NCBI RefSeq assembly: GCF_001612635.1
Contig: NZ_BDAV01000009.1
Coordinates: 434,001 to 498,000, forward strand
Length of the DNA stretch: 64,000 nt
DNA from: Nocardia africana NBRC 100379
Lineage (GTDB): Bacteria > Actinomycetota > Actinomycetes > Mycobacteriales > Mycobacteriaceae
Direction: 5' to 3'
In this document: positions 25,374 through 34,522 of the stretch, one piece after another
How positions within the stretch are numbered: the stretch's first letter is position 1
Layout of the letters: each line of letters starts with the position of its first letter
Position numbers and translations under genes: made by a program
The notes under the pieces: generated by a model
Databases searched by the model: none
What the model was told of the DNA's origin: nothing
Seen by the model: only the letters and a program-made list of their open reading frames with translations

Positions 25374-26480
25374 GTGCTGGGCTATCACGTGCCCGATCCC
25401 GACGAGGCCATGCTGATCAGCGGCGGCCGCGCCAAGGACAACGCCCCCTTCCGCGTCATCACCGGCCACGGCGCCTGGGTGATGCCGTTCTTCCGCAAGG
25501 TCAGCTACCTGTCGCTCGCGATGTTCGAATCCGAGATCCAGGAACGCTGCGTTACCCGTCAGGCCATCCAGCTCGACGTGCGCGCGGTCATCGCCTTCAA
25601 AGTCGCCAACGACACCCAGTCCGTGGTCAACGCCGCCCAGCGATTCCTGTCCGAACAGGAACGCGAGATGTCGGTGCTGACCGGGCGCATCTTCTCCGGC
25701 CACCTGCGCTCCATCGTCGGTTCCATGACCGTCGAGGAGATCATCCGCGAACGCCAGAAACTCGCCGACGAGGTCCTGGTCGCCTCCAAGGTGGAGATGA
25801 GCAACATCGGACTGTGGGTCGACTCGTTCCAGATCCAGTCCATCGACGACGGCGGACTCGGCTACATCGCCGCCCTCGCCGCACCGCACAACGCCGCCGT
25901 CCAGCGCGACGCGCAGATCGCCCAGGCCGCCGCCGCCCAGCTCGCCGCCCAAGCCGAACAGGAATCGCTGCGCAAACAGGCGGAATATCAACGCCAGACC
26001 GCGATTCTGCAGGCCGAATACCAGCGCGATATCGACAAGGCCAAAGCCGAGGCCAGCCAGGCCGGCCCCCTCGCCGAAGCCATCGCCCTGCAGGAAGTGC
26101 TCACCGCCCAGGCCGAACGCGCCCGCAAGGAAGCGCAACTGCGCGAACAGCAACTGCAGGCCGAGGTCGTCAAACCCGCCGAAGCCGAAGCCGAACGCGT
26201 GCGCGTGCTCGCCCAGGCCGAGGCCGACCGCACCCGCATCCAGGCCGAGGCCGCGGCCTCCAACAATCGAATCGCCTTGGACCAGTTGCTGATCGAGCAG
26301 CTGCCCGAAATCGTCAAACAGGCAGCGCTCGGCCTGTCCAACGCCAATCTGACCGTCCTCAACGGCCCCGACGGCGTCGGCGAATTGATCAACGGAATGG
26401 TCGGGCAGGGACTGACCGTGTTCAACTCACTGCAAAAGGCTCTTTCCACCGACAACCACTCCGAGGCACCGATAGAGTGA
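25374..26480 (+). CDS. Flotillin-like SPFH (band 7) protein
   Basis: 368 aa from GTG 25374 (AAGGGAG 6 nt upstream). The SPFH domain (about 20-190) contains PFRVITGHGAWVMPFFRKVSYL and the oligomer region. A long Ala/Glu/Gln/Arg-rich coiled coil (about 190-310) follows, then a hydrophobic C-terminal segment (ALGLSNANLTVLNG). It lacks an N-terminal membrane helix, so membrane contact would be by hydrophobic patches or through NfeD. SPFH proteins scaffold membrane domains and protease complexes. A second SPFH/NfeD pair lies at 57.3-58.9 kb. Confidence 0.9.
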   Translation: MLGYHVPDPDEAMLISGGRAKDNAPFRVITGHGAWVMPFFRKVSYLSLAMFESEIQERCVTRQAIQLDVRAVIAFKVANDTQSVVNAAQRFLSEQEREMSVLTGRIFSGHLRSIVGSMTVEEIIRERQKLADEVLVASKVEMSNIGLWVDSFQIQSIDDGGLGYIAALAAPHNAAVQRDAQIAQAAAAQLAAQAEQESLRKQAEYQRQTAILQAEYQRDIDKAKAEASQAGPLAEAIALQEVLTAQAERARKEAQLREQQLQAEVVKPAEAEAERVRVLAQAEADRTRIQAEAAASNNRIALDQLLIEQLPEIVKQAALGLSNANLTVLNGPDGVGELINGMVGQGLTVFNSLQKALSTDNHSEAPIE

Positions 26481-26513
26481 CCGCACACGGACGGCAATGA
26501 GGAGCAGGTGTAG

Positions 26514-26897
26514 GTGTCGATCGGGAAATTGGTGTCCTTCGACAGTTCTCGGGGGTTCGGGTTCATCCGTCCCGAAGACGGCGGGCCGGACGTATTCGTT
26601 CATGTGAACGACATCGGATTGGACGAGGACGAACTGCGGCAGGGGCGAGTATTCGAATTCGAGGTCACCGAGGGTGATCGAGGACCCAAGGCGGTCAACC
26701 TGACCGCGGTCGGCGGCGCACCGGCACCGCCGCGGCATCGCGGCCGCGGCGCCGGCCAGCTCACCGCCGCCGAACACAAACGGCTGATCACCGAACTGCT
26801 GCTCGACGCCAGCCCCGCCCTCACCGCCGGCGAGATCATCACCATCCGCGACCGGCTCGCCGAATTCGCCGACCAGCACGGCTGGCTGGAGAACTGA
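26514..26897 (+). CDS. Cold-shock-domain (CspA-like) protein with C-terminal extension
   Basis: 127 aa from GTG 26514. Residues 1-65 are a cold-shock OB fold with RNP-1 SRGFGFIRP and RNP-2 PDVFVHV, which bind single-stranded RNA or DNA. The C-terminal 60 residues (HKRLITELLLDASPALTAGEIITIRDRLAEFAD) are helical and absent from minimal Csps. It may be constitutive or cold-inducible; no long 5' UTR is visible since it follows the SPFH gene by 33 bp. Confidence 0.9.
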   Translation: MSIGKLVSFDSSRGFGFIRPEDGGPDVFVHVNDIGLDEDELRQGRVFEFEVTEGDRGPKAVNLTAVGGAPAPPRHRGRGAGQLTAAEHKRLITELLLDASPALTAGEIITIRDRLAEFADQHGWLEN

Positions 26898-27026
26898 ACC
26901 GACCGGGCGAATGTCCCGCGACCGCGAGCAGCGGCTCTCGGCCTACGATCATGACGACGGTGCCGGGCGATGAATTTCTCCCGCCCGCACCGTCGGCATG
27001 GGTGAGACCGACCCGAGGAGGATCGC

Positions 27027-28121
27027 GTGGACCTGCCCGTCATGCCGCCGGTGAAACCGATGCTGGCCAAATCCGCCGGCGCCCTGCCCCGCGAGGACAC
27101 CCTCCTCTACGAGCCCAAATGGGACGGCTTCCGATGCATCGTCTTTCGCGACGGCACCGATATCGAACTCGGCTCCCGCAACGACCGGCCACTGACCCGC
27201 TATTTCCCGGAAGTGGTGCGGCTGCTGGACGCGGCGCTGCCGCCGCGGTGCGTCCTCGACGGTGAAATCGTCGTCGTCACCGAACACGGCCTCGATTTCG
27301 ACGTCCTGCAGAACCGGCTGCACCCGGCCGCCTCACGAGTGAACAAACTCAGCGTCGAAACACCCGCGAGCTTCGTCGCCTTCGACCTGCTCGCCCTCGG
27401 CGACGACGATCTGACCACCCGGCCCTTCCACGAACGCCGGCACCTGCTGGAATCGATCCTCGACACGCCGCGCGAGGGCATCCACCTCACCCCCGTCACC
27501 TCCGACCCCGACACCGCCCAGGACTGGTTCACCCGATTCGAGGGCGCCGGGTTCGACGGCGTGATGGTCAAATCCCGCGACCTGCCCTACATGCAGGACA
27601 AACGCGTCATGGTCAAGGTCAAACACGAGCGCACCGCCGACTGCGTCGTGGCCGGATTCCGCTGGCACAAGGACGGACAGGGCGTCGGATCACTCCTGCT
27701 GGGCCTCTACGACGAGGACGGCCACCTGCACCACGTCGGCGTCGCCAGCAGCTTCACCGCGGCCCGCCGCACACAACTCGTCGACGAACTGGCGCCACTG
27801 CGCGAGGGCGCGCTCGACAACCATCCCTGGCGCAACTGGGCCGACGCCGCCGCACAAGCCAAGGCCGAAGGCAAGATGCCCGGCGGCATCAGCCGCTGGA
27901 CCGGTGGCAAGGACCTGTCCTGGGAACCCCTGCGACCCGAACTGGTCGCCGAGGTCCGCTACGAACATCTCATGGCCGGGCGATTACGCCACGGCGGGCG
28001 CCTGGTCCGCTTCCGCGACGACCGCACCCCGCAATCGTGCACCTACGCCCAACTCGAAGAGGTCGCGCCCGCCGAACTCGCCGACGTCTTCACCGCCGCG
28101 AAAGCGCAGGCCCAGCCGTGA
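27027..28121 (+). CDS. ligC: ATP-dependent DNA ligase LigC
   Basis: 364 aa from GTG 27027 (GAGGAGG upstream). The nucleotidyltransferase domain starts with EPKWDGFRC, where Lys31 is the AMP-binding residue of the KxDG motif; later motifs include LDGEIVV, FVAFDLLALG, GVMVKSRDL and the C-terminal OB fold. No polymerase or nuclease domain is attached, so it is LigC rather than LigD. In mycobacteria LigC (Rv3731) acts with PrimPol-C (Rv3730c) in base-excision-type repair; here they overlap by GTGA on the same strand. Confidence 0.93.
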   Translation: MDLPVMPPVKPMLAKSAGALPREDTLLYEPKWDGFRCIVFRDGTDIELGSRNDRPLTRYFPEVVRLLDAALPPRCVLDGEIVVVTEHGLDFDVLQNRLHPAASRVNKLSVETPASFVAFDLLALGDDDLTTRPFHERRHLLESILDTPREGIHLTPVTSDPDTAQDWFTRFEGAGFDGVMVKSRDLPYMQDKRVMVKVKHERTADCVVAGFRWHKDGQGVGSLLLGLYDEDGHLHHVGVASSFTAARRTQLVDELAPLREGALDNHPWRNWADAAAQAKAEGKMPGGISRWTGGKDLSWEPLRPELVAEVRYEHLMAGRLRHGGRLVRFRDDRTPQSCTYAQLEEVAPAELADVFTAAKAQAQP

Positions 28122-29158
28122 GCGAAGCCATCGACATCGACACCGACGGCGTCACCGTCCGCATCAGCAACCCCGGCAAGATCTACTTCAGCAAACGCGG
28201 CGAAACCAAACTCGACCTCGTGCGCTACTACCAGGCCGTCGCCGAACCCCTGCTGCGCACCATCGGCAACCGGCCCGTACTGCTCGAACGCTATCCAGAC
28301 GGCGCCGGCGGCAAATCCTGGTTCCAGAAACGCGTCCCGAAATCGGTCCCCGACTGGCTGCAGACCGTGCAGGTCTCCACCCCCAACGGCACCGCCAGCG
28401 ACGCCCTGGTCGCCGCCGACCTCGCCCACATCCTCTGGGCGGTCAACCTCGGCTGCCTCGGCTTCCACGTCTGGCCCAATCACGTTCCCGCCGGCGGCGT
28501 CCCGGCCCGCACCGAAGGTGAGATCGGCGACCTCGACATCAGCGACGAACTGCGCATCGACCTCGACCCCTCCCCCGGCATCGGCTTCGACGACCTGCGC
28601 CACGTCGCCGTCCTCACCCGCGAACTGCTCGCCGAACTCGGCATCGACGCCCGCGTCAAAACCTCCGGCTCCCGCGGCCTGCACATCTACGCCGTCCTCG
28701 AACCCGTCTGGGACGGCTACCAGGTCCGCGCCGCCGCGGTCGCCCTGGCCCGCGAACTCGAACGCCGCCACCCCGACCTGATCACCGCCAACTGGTGGAA
28801 AGAAGAACGCGGACAACGCGTCTTCATCGACTACAACCAGAACGCGCCGCACAAGACCGTCTTCGGCGCCTGGTGCGTGCGCCCCAAGGTCGGCGCCCAG
28901 GTCTCGACCCCCATCGCCTGGGACGCACTCGATGCGATCGTCCCCGACGAACTGACCATCGCCACGGTCCCCGAGCGGCTCGCCGCATCCGGCGACCCCT
29001 GGGCCGACCGCACCCCGCAATCGATCCAGCCGCTGCTCGAAATGTCGCGCCGCGACTTCGATTCCGGCCTCCTCGACGCCCCCTGGCCACCGAACTACCC
29101 GAAGATGCCCAACGAACCACCGCGCGTCCAGCCCAGCCGCGCCCGCGCCCCCGGCTGA
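28118..29158 (+). CDS. PrimPol-C / LigD-type polymerase domain protein
   Basis: 346 aa from GTG 28118, overlapping the ligC stop. The archaeo-eukaryotic primase fold shows RIDLDPSPG (about 142-150) with the two catalytic Asp, SGSRGLHIY and the late FIDYNQN motif. It is the standalone homologue of the LigD polymerase domain. Such enzymes insert ribo- or deoxyribonucleotides at short gaps during repair. No Ku gene and no nuclease domain are in the window, so it is not the core NHEJ machinery. Confidence 0.92.
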   Translation: MSEAIDIDTDGVTVRISNPGKIYFSKRGETKLDLVRYYQAVAEPLLRTIGNRPVLLERYPDGAGGKSWFQKRVPKSVPDWLQTVQVSTPNGTASDALVAADLAHILWAVNLGCLGFHVWPNHVPAGGVPARTEGEIGDLDISDELRIDLDPSPGIGFDDLRHVAVLTRELLAELGIDARVKTSGSRGLHIYAVLEPVWDGYQVRAAAVALARELERRHPDLITANWWKEERGQRVFIDYNQNAPHKTVFGAWCVRPKVGAQVSTPIAWDALDAIVPDELTIATVPERLAASGDPWADRTPQSIQPLLEMSRRDFDSGLLDAPWPPNYPKMPNEPPRVQPSRARAPG

Positions 29159-29183
29159 GCAGAACACCACGCCGGATGCGCGA

Positions 29184-29840
29184 TCAGCGAGCCTGTTCGA
29201 TCCGCGGGAACGTGGTCTCCACCAACGCCATCAACACATCCGCCAGCAGATGATGCACCTGCTCCCGATTCAAGCTGCGGCGCGTAATCCATTCCCGCCC
29301 AGCGGTTTTCACCAGACCACTGTAGGCGCGGACCAGGGCCCGCAACTCGTCGTCACGCGCCGACCCGGCCAGGCCCACCATCTGCAGCAGCCGGTCGGCC
29401 GCGGCGTCGTCGGCCTCGTCCAGGATGCGCTGCACCTCCGGATCGTCACCGATACCCTCGTGCCCGGTCACCTTCACCCAGGTACTGCCCAAACCGCTGA
29501 TGGTGTCCAGCAACCACGACACACTCGCATCCACCCGCTCCCGCGGCGTGCCCGTCGGCATCACCATGTGATCCGGCCGCGGCAACGTCACCATCCGCCG
29601 CACCACCGCCAGATACAGATCGCGCTTGTTGCCGAAATAGTGATTGATCAGCCCGCGCGCCACGCCGGCGCGCTGCGCGAGTTCAGCGGTCGACACCGCC
29701 GCATAGGGGCGTTCACCGAACATCTCGATCGCGCACGCCAGAATCTGGGCGCGCCGTTCGTCCGGCTCCAGCCGGCGCCGCCGAGCCGAATCGGCATCGG
29801 CCGGCACCGGCTGGGTCGTGGTGTCAGAGTGAGCGGGCAA
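29184..29840 (-). CDS. TetR-family regulator in operon with an acyl-CoA dehydrogenase
   Basis: 218 aa from ATG 29840, whose start overlaps the upstream acyl-CoA dehydrogenase stop. The HTH region reads VSTAELAQRAGVARGLINHYFGNKRDLYL (about 49-77). The C-terminal ligand domain is related to fatty-acid-responsive TetR proteins by position only. It probably autoregulates the two-gene unit, but its operator is not evident in the overlap. Confidence 0.9.
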   Translation of the reverse strand: MPAHSDTTTQPVPADADSARRRRLEPDERRAQILACAIEMFGERPYAAVSTAELAQRAGVARGLINHYFGNKRDLYLAVVRRMVTLPRPDHMVMPTGTPRERVDASVSWLLDTISGLGSTWVKVTGHEGIGDDPEVQRILDEADDAAADRLLQMVGLAGSARDDELRALVRAYSGLVKTAGREWITRRSLNREQVHHLLADVLMALVETTFPRIEQAR

Positions 29841-30969
29841 TGAGATCCTTCATCACCTCGTTGGAACCGGCGAGGATGCGCAGCACACGCGCACCGGTGT
29901 ACAGCTGGGAAATCGGGTACTCCGTCATGTATCCATAACCACCGAACAGTTGCAAACAGCGGTCCACCACAATACCCAACTGGTCGGTAAGCCAGTACTT
30001 CGACATCGCAGCGGTGGGAATGTCCAGCTCACCGCGCAGATGCTTGCCGATCGCATCGTCGAGGAACGTCCGGCTCACCCGCGCGATCGTCGCGCACTCG
30101 GCCAGCTCGAACTTCGTGTTCTGCATCGCGAACAGCGGCTTGCCGAAAGCCTCACGCCCCTTGGTGTATTCGACGGTCAACTCCACCGCCCGCTCCATCA
30201 TCGACACCGCCATGATCGCGGTCACCAGCCGCTCCTGCGCCAGTAGCTGCATCATCTGGTAGAAGCCCTGCCCCTCGGCATCACCCAGCAGATTCGACAC
30301 CGGCACCCGCAGGCCGTCGAAGAACAGTTCCGCGGTGTCCTGCGCCTTGCCGCCGATCTTGTTCAGGATCCGGCCCCGCCGGAAACCCGGGGTCTCGTCG
30401 CTCACCTCGGCGAAGATCAGCGACACACCCGCCGCACCCTTCGTCGGGTCGGTCTTGGCCGCGATGATGATGCCGTCGCACAGCCAGCCGTTGGAGATGA
30501 AGATCTTCGACCCGGTGATCACGTACTCGTCACCTTCGCGCACCGCGCGGGTCTTGATGTTCTGAAGATCCGACCCCGTCCCCGGCTCGGTCATACCGAT
30601 CGACAGCACCATCTCACCGCTGGCCGCCTTCGGCAGCACCCGCCGCTTGAGGTCCTCGGTCCCGAAATGATGGATGTAGGGCGCGATGATCGACGAATGC
30701 ACCGCCATACCCAGTGAGCCGTCCCCGGCAGAGGACTGCGCCTCGATCAACGCCGCCTCGTGCGCGAAAGTGCCACCGCCACCGCCGTATTCGGACGGAA
30801 TCGCGGCGCACAGCAGGCCCAGCTCGCCCGCCCGGTTGTACAGTTCGCGGTCCGGATGCCCCTGCGCGACGAACTTCTCCTCGTTCGGCAGGACTTCCTT
30901 CTCGAAGAAGGTCTTCGCCAGATCCCGGACGGCCTCGACCTCATCGTCGCTCCACGCGGCGCGCGCCAT
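29824..30969 (-). CDS. Acyl-CoA dehydrogenase
   Basis: 381 aa from ATG 30969 (AAGGAAG upstream). Family landmarks: GGGGTFAHEAALIEAQSS, SIGMTEPGTGSDL, GSKIFISNG, RGRILNKIGGKAQDTAELFF, QLFGGYGYM, and ILAGSNEVM with the C-terminal Ser-Asn-Glu turn. The catalytic base is expected as the Glu in the TE/SNEVM region, but the exact base residue needs alignment. It oxidises an acyl-CoA using FAD and passes electrons to ETF. Chain-length specificity cannot be read. Confidence 0.93.
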   Translation of the reverse strand: MARAAWSDDEVEAVRDLAKTFFEKEVLPNEEKFVAQGHPDRELYNRAGELGLLCAAIPSEYGGGGGTFAHEAALIEAQSSAGDGSLGMAVHSSIIAPYIHHFGTEDLKRRVLPKAASGEMVLSIGMTEPGTGSDLQNIKTRAVREGDEYVITGSKIFISNGWLCDGIIIAAKTDPTKGAAGVSLIFAEVSDETPGFRRGRILNKIGGKAQDTAELFFDGLRVPVSNLLGDAEGQGFYQMMQLLAQERLVTAIMAVSMMERAVELTVEYTKGREAFGKPLFAMQNTKFELAECATIARVSRTFLDDAIGKHLRGELDIPTAAMSKYWLTDQLGIVVDRCLQLFGGYGYMTEYPISQLYTGARVLRILAGSNEVMKDLIARSL

Positions 30970-31061
30970 CGTTACTTCCTTCGTCTCGTACCCGGAACCG
31001 GACCGCACCGGCCCCGCGCACCAGCCTGGCGCACTATTGGCGGCATGTCAACAACGCGGGT

Positions 31062-31784
31062 TCAGTGTGCCTCCCGAGCGATATTCACCTCCGCCAGCGT
31101 GCTGAAAATCGGCACCTCCGGATCCGCCACGATGTGCTGGCGCCGCAGAAACCCGTCGATCAGCGACCACACCAGCTCCGTGAGCTCCGCGACGAAATCC
31201 GCACTGCTGCGCCGCGGCGCCTCCGCACCCTCGAGCCACAGATCCGTCGTCGCCACCACCACCCCGACGACCGCCCGCGCCAGATAATCCAGGCCCGCCG
31301 TCTCGATCGGCACCGCCTCCGCGATCGACCGCGCGAGCTTCGCGAACCGCCGCGCCGCATCGCGCCCCAGATCGAACTGCAGCACCGCCCCCACCGCATC
31401 ACCCCCCGACCGGCTCGCCTGCGCCGTCTGCACCACCGGCGCCTGCATCAAGAAGCGAAAGACGTTGGGATGAGCCAGGATTCCCGCGACATACGAGGTG
31501 AACACCCGCCGCAGCGCCGGCCGCGGCGGCTGCAACAGCAACGTCATATCCTCCCCCGCCGCGGCGAACGCCTCGCGCGACATCCGATCGGCGATCTCGG
31601 TGTACAAATCCGCCTTGTCCGCGAACTGCCGATACAACCGCGGCTTCGTCATCCCCGCCGCCCGCGCGATGTCGTCCATACTCGGCTGCGGGCCGTCCCG
31701 GTCGATCACCCGGATCGCCGCATCGACGATCTCCTCCCGCGTCACCCGAGGCGCGCCGGCTCGCCGGCCGACCCGAGACACCAT
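31062..31784 (-). CDS. TetR-family regulator, divergent from an alpha/beta-hydrolase-like gene
   Basis: 240 aa from ATG 31784 (GGGGAGG upstream). The HTH (about 18-65) includes PSMDDIARAAGMTKPRLYRQFADKADLY. The C-terminal domain is all helical. Three GTACYGNCRGTAC palindromes lie in the 211-bp divergent spacer, one 43 bp upstream of this start and two by the hydrolase promoter, so this protein is very likely the regulator of both. Confidence 0.9.
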   Translation of the reverse strand: MVSRVGRRAGAPRVTREEIVDAAIRVIDRDGPQPSMDDIARAAGMTKPRLYRQFADKADLYTEIADRMSREAFAAAGEDMTLLLQPPRPALRRVFTSYVAGILAHPNVFRFLMQAPVVQTAQASRSGGDAVGAVLQFDLGRDAARRFAKLARSIAEAVPIETAGLDYLARAVVGVVVATTDLWLEGAEAPRRSSADFVAELTELVWSLIDGFLRRQHIVADPEVPIFSTLAEVNIAREAH

Positions 31785-31826
31785 GGGCACCTCCCCAGCC
31801 GAGCGAACAGTTCCACCCAGGCTACA

Positions 31827-31841
31827 CGTACCGCCGGTACG
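31827..31841. promoter_or_regulatory. Operator copy 1 near the tetR start
   Basis: Perfect 15-bp palindrome CGTACCG-C-CGGTACG, 43 bp upstream of the minus-strand tetR start. It shares the core GTACYGNCRGTAC with the pair at 31927-31962. Confidence 0.7.
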
Positions 31842-31926
31842 AAATGGGCAACCGCCCAACCACCCAGCCGAAACGCGGCCGGATAGGGAGTTAACCCACC
31901 GAGGCCAGCCGACGGAATGCCTATCG

Positions 31927-31962
31927 CGTACTGTCGGTACCGTTGACCGTACCGGCAGTACG
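31927..31962. promoter_or_regulatory. Paired operator copies 2 and 3 upstream of the hydrolase-like gene
   Basis: Copy 2 (31928-31940) GTACTGTCGGTAC and copy 3 (31949-31961) GTACCGGCAGTAC each are near-palindromes; their centres are 21 bp apart, two helical turns, and together they form a 14-bp inverted repeat with one mismatch. The start of the hydrolase-like gene is 34 bp downstream. Expected repressor binding sites. Confidence 0.72.
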
Positions 31963-31995
31963 AGCGGCTCCGACCCGCGCTCACGAGGTAGACCG

Positions 31996-32853
31996 ATGAA
32001 CCCAGCCCGCATCCCCGCCCGCCACCGCACCGTCACCGCCCCCGGCGGCGACCTCGCCGTCTACGAATACGGCCATCCCCAGGCCGACACCATCGTGCTC
32101 ATCCCCGGCATCACCGACACCCACCGCATCTGGAACCGCGTCGCCACCGGACTCGCCGACAGCTTCCACGTGGTCACCTACGATGTCCGCGGCCACGGCC
32201 GCTCCAGCGCACCCACCCGCACCCACCGCTACCGCCTGCCTCACCTCGCCGACGACCTCTTCGCCGTCCTCGACGCCGTCAGCCCCCGCACACCCGTCCA
32301 CCTCGCCGGCCACGGCTGGGGCGCGATCCAACTCTGGTACGCCCTCGGCGACCCGCGCGCCAACACCCGCATCGCCTCCGCCACCGCGCTGTCGGCGCCC
32401 CACCTCGACCACCTCGCCCTCGCACTACGCGATCTCCGCTGCCCCCGCAGCCCCTGGTGGCGGCTCCCGCGCCTGAGCTGGCTGGTCCTGGGCCGCCGCC
32501 TCCTGCACTGGCCTCGCCTGCGCGCCCGCATCCTGCCCCAGGCCACCACCTGGCCCGGTGACCTGCTCGCGGGCGCCCGCATCGTCCTCGCCAACCTCGC
32601 TCACCACCTGCGCCACCCGCGACCGCAACATACCGCCGTGCCGGTCCAGCTCATCCTCGACCGCGCCGACACCGCCGCGCTGCCCAGCCTGCGCGCCCAC
32701 ATCCGCCGCGACGTCGACCGCCTCTGGCTGCGCGAACTGCCCGCCGATCCCTGGCTACCTCTGACCGAACCCCTGCTGGTCGTCGAAGCCATCGCCAACT
32801 TCATCGACGATCAGCACACCGACCACCGGCCCATCCACTACACCCCCCGCTGA
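31996..32853 (+). CDS. Alpha/beta-hydrolase homologue lacking the nucleophile and histidine (EphD/epoxide-hydrolase-like)
   Basis: 285 aa from ATG 31996. The fold is clear: VLIPGITDTHRIWNRV (HGxP-like oxyanion region), TYDVRGHGRSSAP, and a nucleophile elbow. The elbow reads LAGHGWGAIQLW, where epoxide-hydrolase-like relatives have GHDWG, so Gly107 replaces the nucleophile (codon GGC, one base from GAC). The usual C-terminal GHW-P histidine motif reads ADPWLP, so the His is also absent. It is probably not a classical hydrolase; a binding or structural role, or decay, is possible. Strong divergent operators indicate it is still regulated. Confidence 0.85.
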   Translation: MNPARIPARHRTVTAPGGDLAVYEYGHPQADTIVLIPGITDTHRIWNRVATGLADSFHVVTYDVRGHGRSSAPTRTHRYRLPHLADDLFAVLDAVSPRTPVHLAGHGWGAIQLWYALGDPRANTRIASATALSAPHLDHLALALRDLRCPRSPWWRLPRLSWLVLGRRLLHWPRLRARILPQATTWPGDLLAGARIVLANLAHHLRHPRPQHTAVPVQLILDRADTAALPSLRAHIRRDVDRLWLRELPADPWLPLTEPLLVVEAIANFIDDQHTDHRPIHYTPR

Positions 32854-32935
32854 GGAGCCCCGGCAGCCCCCAACAGCCGCGATGCGACAATAGGCGTCGC
32901 ACATCCCCGCAGACGAAGGATCATCCGGCAGCACG

Positions 32936-34417
32936 ATGGCTGAGCACACCACGACGAACGCGCCCACCACGTCCCTGCCGGACCCCATCGATCCCGAGGA
33001 GCTCGCGATCTGCCTGCGGGTCCTCGACCTGGCCGCACTGCTCGATGACGACCACCCCGACTCCCTCGCGGTGCAGCGTGCGGTCGGGCATATGTTCAAA
33101 AAGCTCAAGCGACGCCGCCGCAATCAGGCCCGCGACGCCGTCGCCGCAGCGGACCGGGCGGTGGTCGCCGCCACCGCCACCGGCTCCCCGCACCGCATCG
33201 ACGACGAGACCGCCGGCATCCCGCTCACCACGTCCGTCGACGGAGACGCCGCCGGAACGCTGCAGCGCGCGCGGCCCTGCTACATCTGCAAGCAGCGCTA
33301 CACCCGCGTCGACCGGTTCTACCACCAGCTCTGCCCCGACTGCGCCGCCCGCAACCACGCCAAACGCGACGCCCGCACCGACCTGTCCGGCCGTCGCGCG
33401 CTGCTCACCGGCGGCCGCGCCAAGATCGGCATGTACATCGCCCTGCGACTGCTGCGCGACGGCGCCCACACCACCATCACCACCCGCTTCCCCAACGACG
33501 CGATCCGCCGCTTCACCGCTCAGCCCGACAGCGCGGAATGGCTGCACCGGCTGCGGATCGTCGGTATCGACCTGCGAGATCCGGCTCAGGTCGTCGCCCT
33601 GGCCGACGATGTCGCGGCGCAGGGTCCGCTGGACATCATCATCAACAACGCCGCGCAGACCGTCCGGCGCTCGGCCGGTGCCTACGCCGCGCTCATCGAG
33701 GCCGAATCCGCTCCGCTCCCCGCCGGCGAACTGCCCGACACCATCACGTTCGGCCACACCACCCAGGCCCATCCGAACGCACTCACCGCGTCTCTGCACT
33801 CCGTGCCGGCACCGGCCACCCTGTCCGCCGCCGAGGTCACCGATCTCGCCCTGGTCGCGGGATCGGCCACCCCCGAACGCATTTCGCGCGGCGTGGCGAT
33901 CGATGCCGGTGGCCTGGTACCCGATCTGGCCCACACCAACAGCTGGGTGCAGACCGTCGCCGAGGTCGACGCCACCGAACTGCTCGAAGTGCAGCTGTGC
34001 AACTCGACCGCGCCGTTCCTGCTGATCTCCCGGCTGCGGCCCGCCCTCGCGGCATCACCGGCCCGCCGCAAATACGTCGTCAACGTCTCCGCCATGGAAG
34101 GCGTCTTCAGCCGCGGCTACAAGGGGCCCGGCCACCCGCACACCAATATGGCCAAGGCCGCCCTCAACATGCTCACTCGCACCAGCGCCCGCGAGATGTT
34201 CGAGACCGACCGCATCCTCATGACCGCCGTCGACACCGGCTGGATCACCGACGAGCGCCCGCACTACACCAAGGTCCGCCTCGCCGAGGAGGGCTTCCAC
34301 GCTCCCCTCGACCTCGTCGACGGCGCCGCCCGCGTCTACGACCCGATCGTGCGTGGCGAAGACGGCGTCGACCTCTTCGGCTGCTTCCTCAAGGACTACG
34401 AGCCGTCCAACTGGTGA
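32936..34417 (+). CDS. SDR-family oxidoreductase with N-terminal Cys4 (zinc-knuckle-like) segment
   Basis: 493 aa. Residues 1-150 hold a basic helix and a Cys4 cluster (Cys115, Cys118, Cys133, Cys136; CYICK and CPDC) that looks like a zinc ribbon. From about 152 a Rossmann fold follows: LLTGGRAKIG (NAD(P) loop, about 156-165), IINNAAQ, and VNVSAMEG. The usual YxxxK reads HTNMAK: Lys407 is present but Thr403 occupies the Tyr position. An insert of about 80 residues separates the NNAAQ motif from the active site. The function is unknown; similar proteins are annotated only as SDR. Confidence 0.86.
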   Translation: MAEHTTTNAPTTSLPDPIDPEELAICLRVLDLAALLDDDHPDSLAVQRAVGHMFKKLKRRRRNQARDAVAAADRAVVAATATGSPHRIDDETAGIPLTTSVDGDAAGTLQRARPCYICKQRYTRVDRFYHQLCPDCAARNHAKRDARTDLSGRRALLTGGRAKIGMYIALRLLRDGAHTTITTRFPNDAIRRFTAQPDSAEWLHRLRIVGIDLRDPAQVVALADDVAAQGPLDIIINNAAQTVRRSAGAYAALIEAESAPLPAGELPDTITFGHTTQAHPNALTASLHSVPAPATLSAAEVTDLALVAGSATPERISRGVAIDAGGLVPDLAHTNSWVQTVAEVDATELLEVQLCNSTAPFLLISRLRPALAASPARRKYVVNVSAMEGVFSRGYKGPGHPHTNMAKAALNMLTRTSAREMFETDRILMTAVDTGWITDERPHYTKVRLAEEGFHAPLDLVDGAARVYDPIVRGEDGVDLFGCFLKDYEPSNW

Positions 34418-34498
34418 CTGCCGGGCCGTTTCGTGGCTGATCTTTAGACGTGAGTTATCGATATGTGGGCGGCGCGCGGGATGGAGAGACATGTGTAG

Positions 34499-34522
34499 AT
34501 GCGCATATCACCGTATCGGTAT
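34499..34522. repeat. Direct repeat copy 1
   Basis: ATGCGCATAT at 34499-34508, then CACC, GTAT and CGGTAT at 34517-34522. 19 of 24 positions match copy 2; ATGCGCAT is itself a palindrome. Confidence 0.55.
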
